DNA of 64,000 bases from Micromonospora sp. WMMD1120 (GTDB lineage: Bacteria; Actinomycetota; Actinomycetes; Mycobacteriales; Micromonosporaceae): assembly GCF_029626235.1 (NCBI RefSeq), contig NZ_JARUBO010000005.1:4560001-4624000 (forward strand). Reading direction: 5' to 3'. Positions 62,687 to 64,000 of this stretch are shown here, one piece after another; position 1 is the first letter of the stretch; the number at the start of each line of letters is the position of its first letter. The position numbers were made by a program, and so were the translations under genes. The notes below the pieces were generated by a model. It had not been told where the DNA came from. It saw only the letters and a program-made list of their open reading frames with translations, and made no database searches.

Positions 62687-63709
62687 ATGCCGCCTGTGCA
62701 GTTCGGCGTCGTCTCGCTGGGCGCCGCGTTGGGGGAACCTCAGGATGTCGCCGAGCTGGCACCGAGTTACGTGAAGGACCCCGAGCGGGTGCTGGCGTGG
62801 GGCTATCGCACGTTCCATCGGGTCGTCGACGGAACCACGTCGGCACATCTCGGTGCCCGAGCGGCCGCCCGGGCGTTGGAGCGGGCACGGATCGAGATCG
62901 GCGAGATCGATCTGCTCGTGGTGGCCGCCAGCGACGTCCCGGACTACCTGCAGTGGGACGTCTCCTCGGCGGTCGCCCGCGAGCTGGGGATGACCGGGAC
63001 GCCGACCCTGCTGCTCACCCAGGCCTGCGCCGCCACGGTCACGGCGTTCCAGCAGATCGCCGGGACCTTCGCCGTTCGTGACGACGTGCGGACCGTCCTG
63101 CTCGTCGCTGTCAACCAGGTCAGCGAGGCACACGCCAACCGGATGAACACCAACACGTGTGTCTCCAGCGACGGGGCCGCGGCCGCCGTGTTGCGGCGGG
63201 ACCACACGACGTTGCGCTGGCTGGCGACCGACCAGTTCACCGATCCCGAATGCGTCGACTTCTTCCGGGTGGAATACGGCGGGGCCGCCGCACCGATCGC
63301 CCCCGACGGCCACGGCAACCTCGAATTTGACCGGCTTGCCGCCGTCTACCGGCAGTTTCGCCGCGACCCCGACCACTTCGCCCGGTTCACCCGGGAGCTG
63401 AACCAGCGGGTCGCCCTGGTCGTGAACAACGCCTTCGCGCGCTCCGGCCTCGACCGGTCCCGGCTGACCCGACTGATCTATCTCAACGACAACCACAAGG
63501 CGATGGTCGACGTGGCCGAGGCGGTCGGGTTGCCGCTCGACCGGACCAACGCCGAGCTGGGGGCCGCGATCGGGCACTGTGGCGCGGCCGACCAGCTGAT
63601 CTGCCTGGACACCTACGTCGAGCGCGGCGATCTGCACGAGGGCGACGTCGTGGCACTGGCCGGCATCGGGTACGGCATGCACTGGTTCTGCACCCTGCTG
63701 GAGGTGTGA
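62687..63709 (+). CDS. KASIII-like (3-oxoacyl-ACP synthase III family) enzyme
   Basis: A 340-residue thiolase-fold enzyme. Nucleophile C114 is in LLLTQACAATVTAFQQ and His in YLNDNHKAMVD. The usual KASIII Asn motif GNTSAAS is GHCGAAD here, so the catalytic Asn is replaced by His. Together with the unusual N-terminus lacking the strict GxGxxxP start, this suggests an acyltransferase or condensing enzyme acting on specialised substrates instead of fatty-acid initiation. ATG start with GAAGGGAAG upstream, 38 nt after the MFS gene. Confidence 0.85.
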   Translation: MPPVQFGVVSLGAALGEPQDVAELAPSYVKDPERVLAWGYRTFHRVVDGTTSAHLGARAAARALERARIEIGEIDLLVVAASDVPDYLQWDVSSAVARELGMTGTPTLLLTQACAATVTAFQQIAGTFAVRDDVRTVLLVAVNQVSEAHANRMNTNTCVSSDGAAAAVLRRDHTTLRWLATDQFTDPECVDFFRVEYGGAAAPIAPDGHGNLEFDRLAAVYRQFRRDPDHFARFTRELNQRVALVVNNAFARSGLDRSRLTRLIYLNDNHKAMVDVAEAVGLPLDRTNAELGAAIGHCGAADQLICLDTYVERGDLHEGDVVALAGIGYGMHWFCTLLEV

Positions 63710-63719
63710 CCGCCTCCGC

Positions 63720-64000
63720 TCAACGCGGCAGAGAGGCGGCCACCAGGTGCATCTCCTTCTCCGATTCCCGGTAGTCGGCGCGAATCTGGATGGAACGCAG
63801 CTGCCCGAGGCTGCTGACGTGTGTGCCGCCACACGGCATCGTCGCCACGGGCGAGATCTCACAGCGCCAGACCCGCTGCGCGGTGAAGGTGTCCGACGAG
63901 CCGGTGAGATGAACCGGGGCATCGGCGGCAACCCAGGAGGCCAGCAGATCATTGGCCCGAGCGAGGTACGAGTCGAGGTCGGCGAGCATCCGGGCGTGGT
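63720..64000 (-). CDS. AlaX-type alanyl-tRNA editing protein, C-terminal part (5' end beyond window)
   Basis: The visible C-terminal 93 or so residues are the second half of a SAD-type editing domain: CEISPVATMPCGGTHVSSLGQLRSIQIR contains the Cys and His (C.GTHV) that bind zinc with the N-terminal HxxxH, here outside the window. These free-standing proteins hydrolyse Ser- or Gly-tRNA-Ala mischarged species. The frame is open to the window end; the ATG at 63989 is unlikely to be the true start. It converges with the KASIII-like gene 10 nt apart. Confidence 0.8.
   Translation of the reverse strand, partial: HARMLADLDSYLARANDLLASWVAADAPVHLTGSSDTFTAQRVWRCEISPVATMPCGGTHVSSLGQLRSIQIRADYRESEKEMHLVAASLPR

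Overview
The window is very G+C-rich actinobacterial chromosome. Its gene order matches the conserved actinobacterial block known in Mycobacterium tuberculosis as Rv1691-Rv1713: TPR protein, HAD phosphatase, tlyA, nadK, recN, steA, steB/mctB, pyrG, Nudix, xerD, parA-like, scpA, scpB, rluB, cmk, der. Protein style and the lineage-specific insertions suggest Micromonospora or a close relative. That assignment is inference and was not tested against a database.

Region 1 (1-1.55 kb) holds the 3' part of a 23S rRNA gene, a 5S rRNA gene and a terminator hairpin. Region 2 (1.6-35.35 kb) is the conserved housekeeping block, nearly all on the + strand with many 1-14 nt overlaps. It opens with an unusual protein that has about 430 residues of RGG-type repeats. 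It also carries lineage insertions: a secreted S8 protease with a convergent HTH regulator between nadK and recN, and an envelope set (MraY-like protein, MurJ-like flippase, glycosyltransferase, large membrane protein) between steB and pyrG. An exact 80-bp tandem duplication just upstream of der encodes chained 27-aa reading frames.

Region 3 (35.5-51.6 kb) is accessory DNA that begins at a tRNA-Pro(GGG) gene followed by the broken 3' end of a tyrosine integrase. It holds a putative papain-like cysteine peptidase, a DUF4265 protein, a large GT-C-like membrane protein, a GH43 glycosidase, a broken ECF sigma factor, Nudix and beta-propeller proteins, and an intact ECF sigma/CU044_5270 pair. Its most interesting part is the minus-strand operon 46985-50855: an NrtR-type Nudix regulator, an MTA/SAH-type nucleosidase ending in an RHIM/BASS3-like amyloid motif, and a four-helix membrane protein beginning with the same motif. 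A decayed STAND/TPR NTPase lies next to it. I interpret this as a candidate amyloid-signalling immunity or cell-death module.

Region 4 (51.6-64 kb) looks like a small uncharacterised biosynthetic/resistance cluster: cupin protein, MFS exporter, an AMP-binding/TauD-dioxygenase fusion, a thermostable-hemolysin-family protein, an MpaB-family oxygenase, a TetM-like ribosomal protection protein with an upstream overlapping leader reading frame, a methyltransferase, a second MFS protein, a KASIII-like enzyme with an altered active site, and a truncated AlaX-type tRNA editing protein at the window edge.
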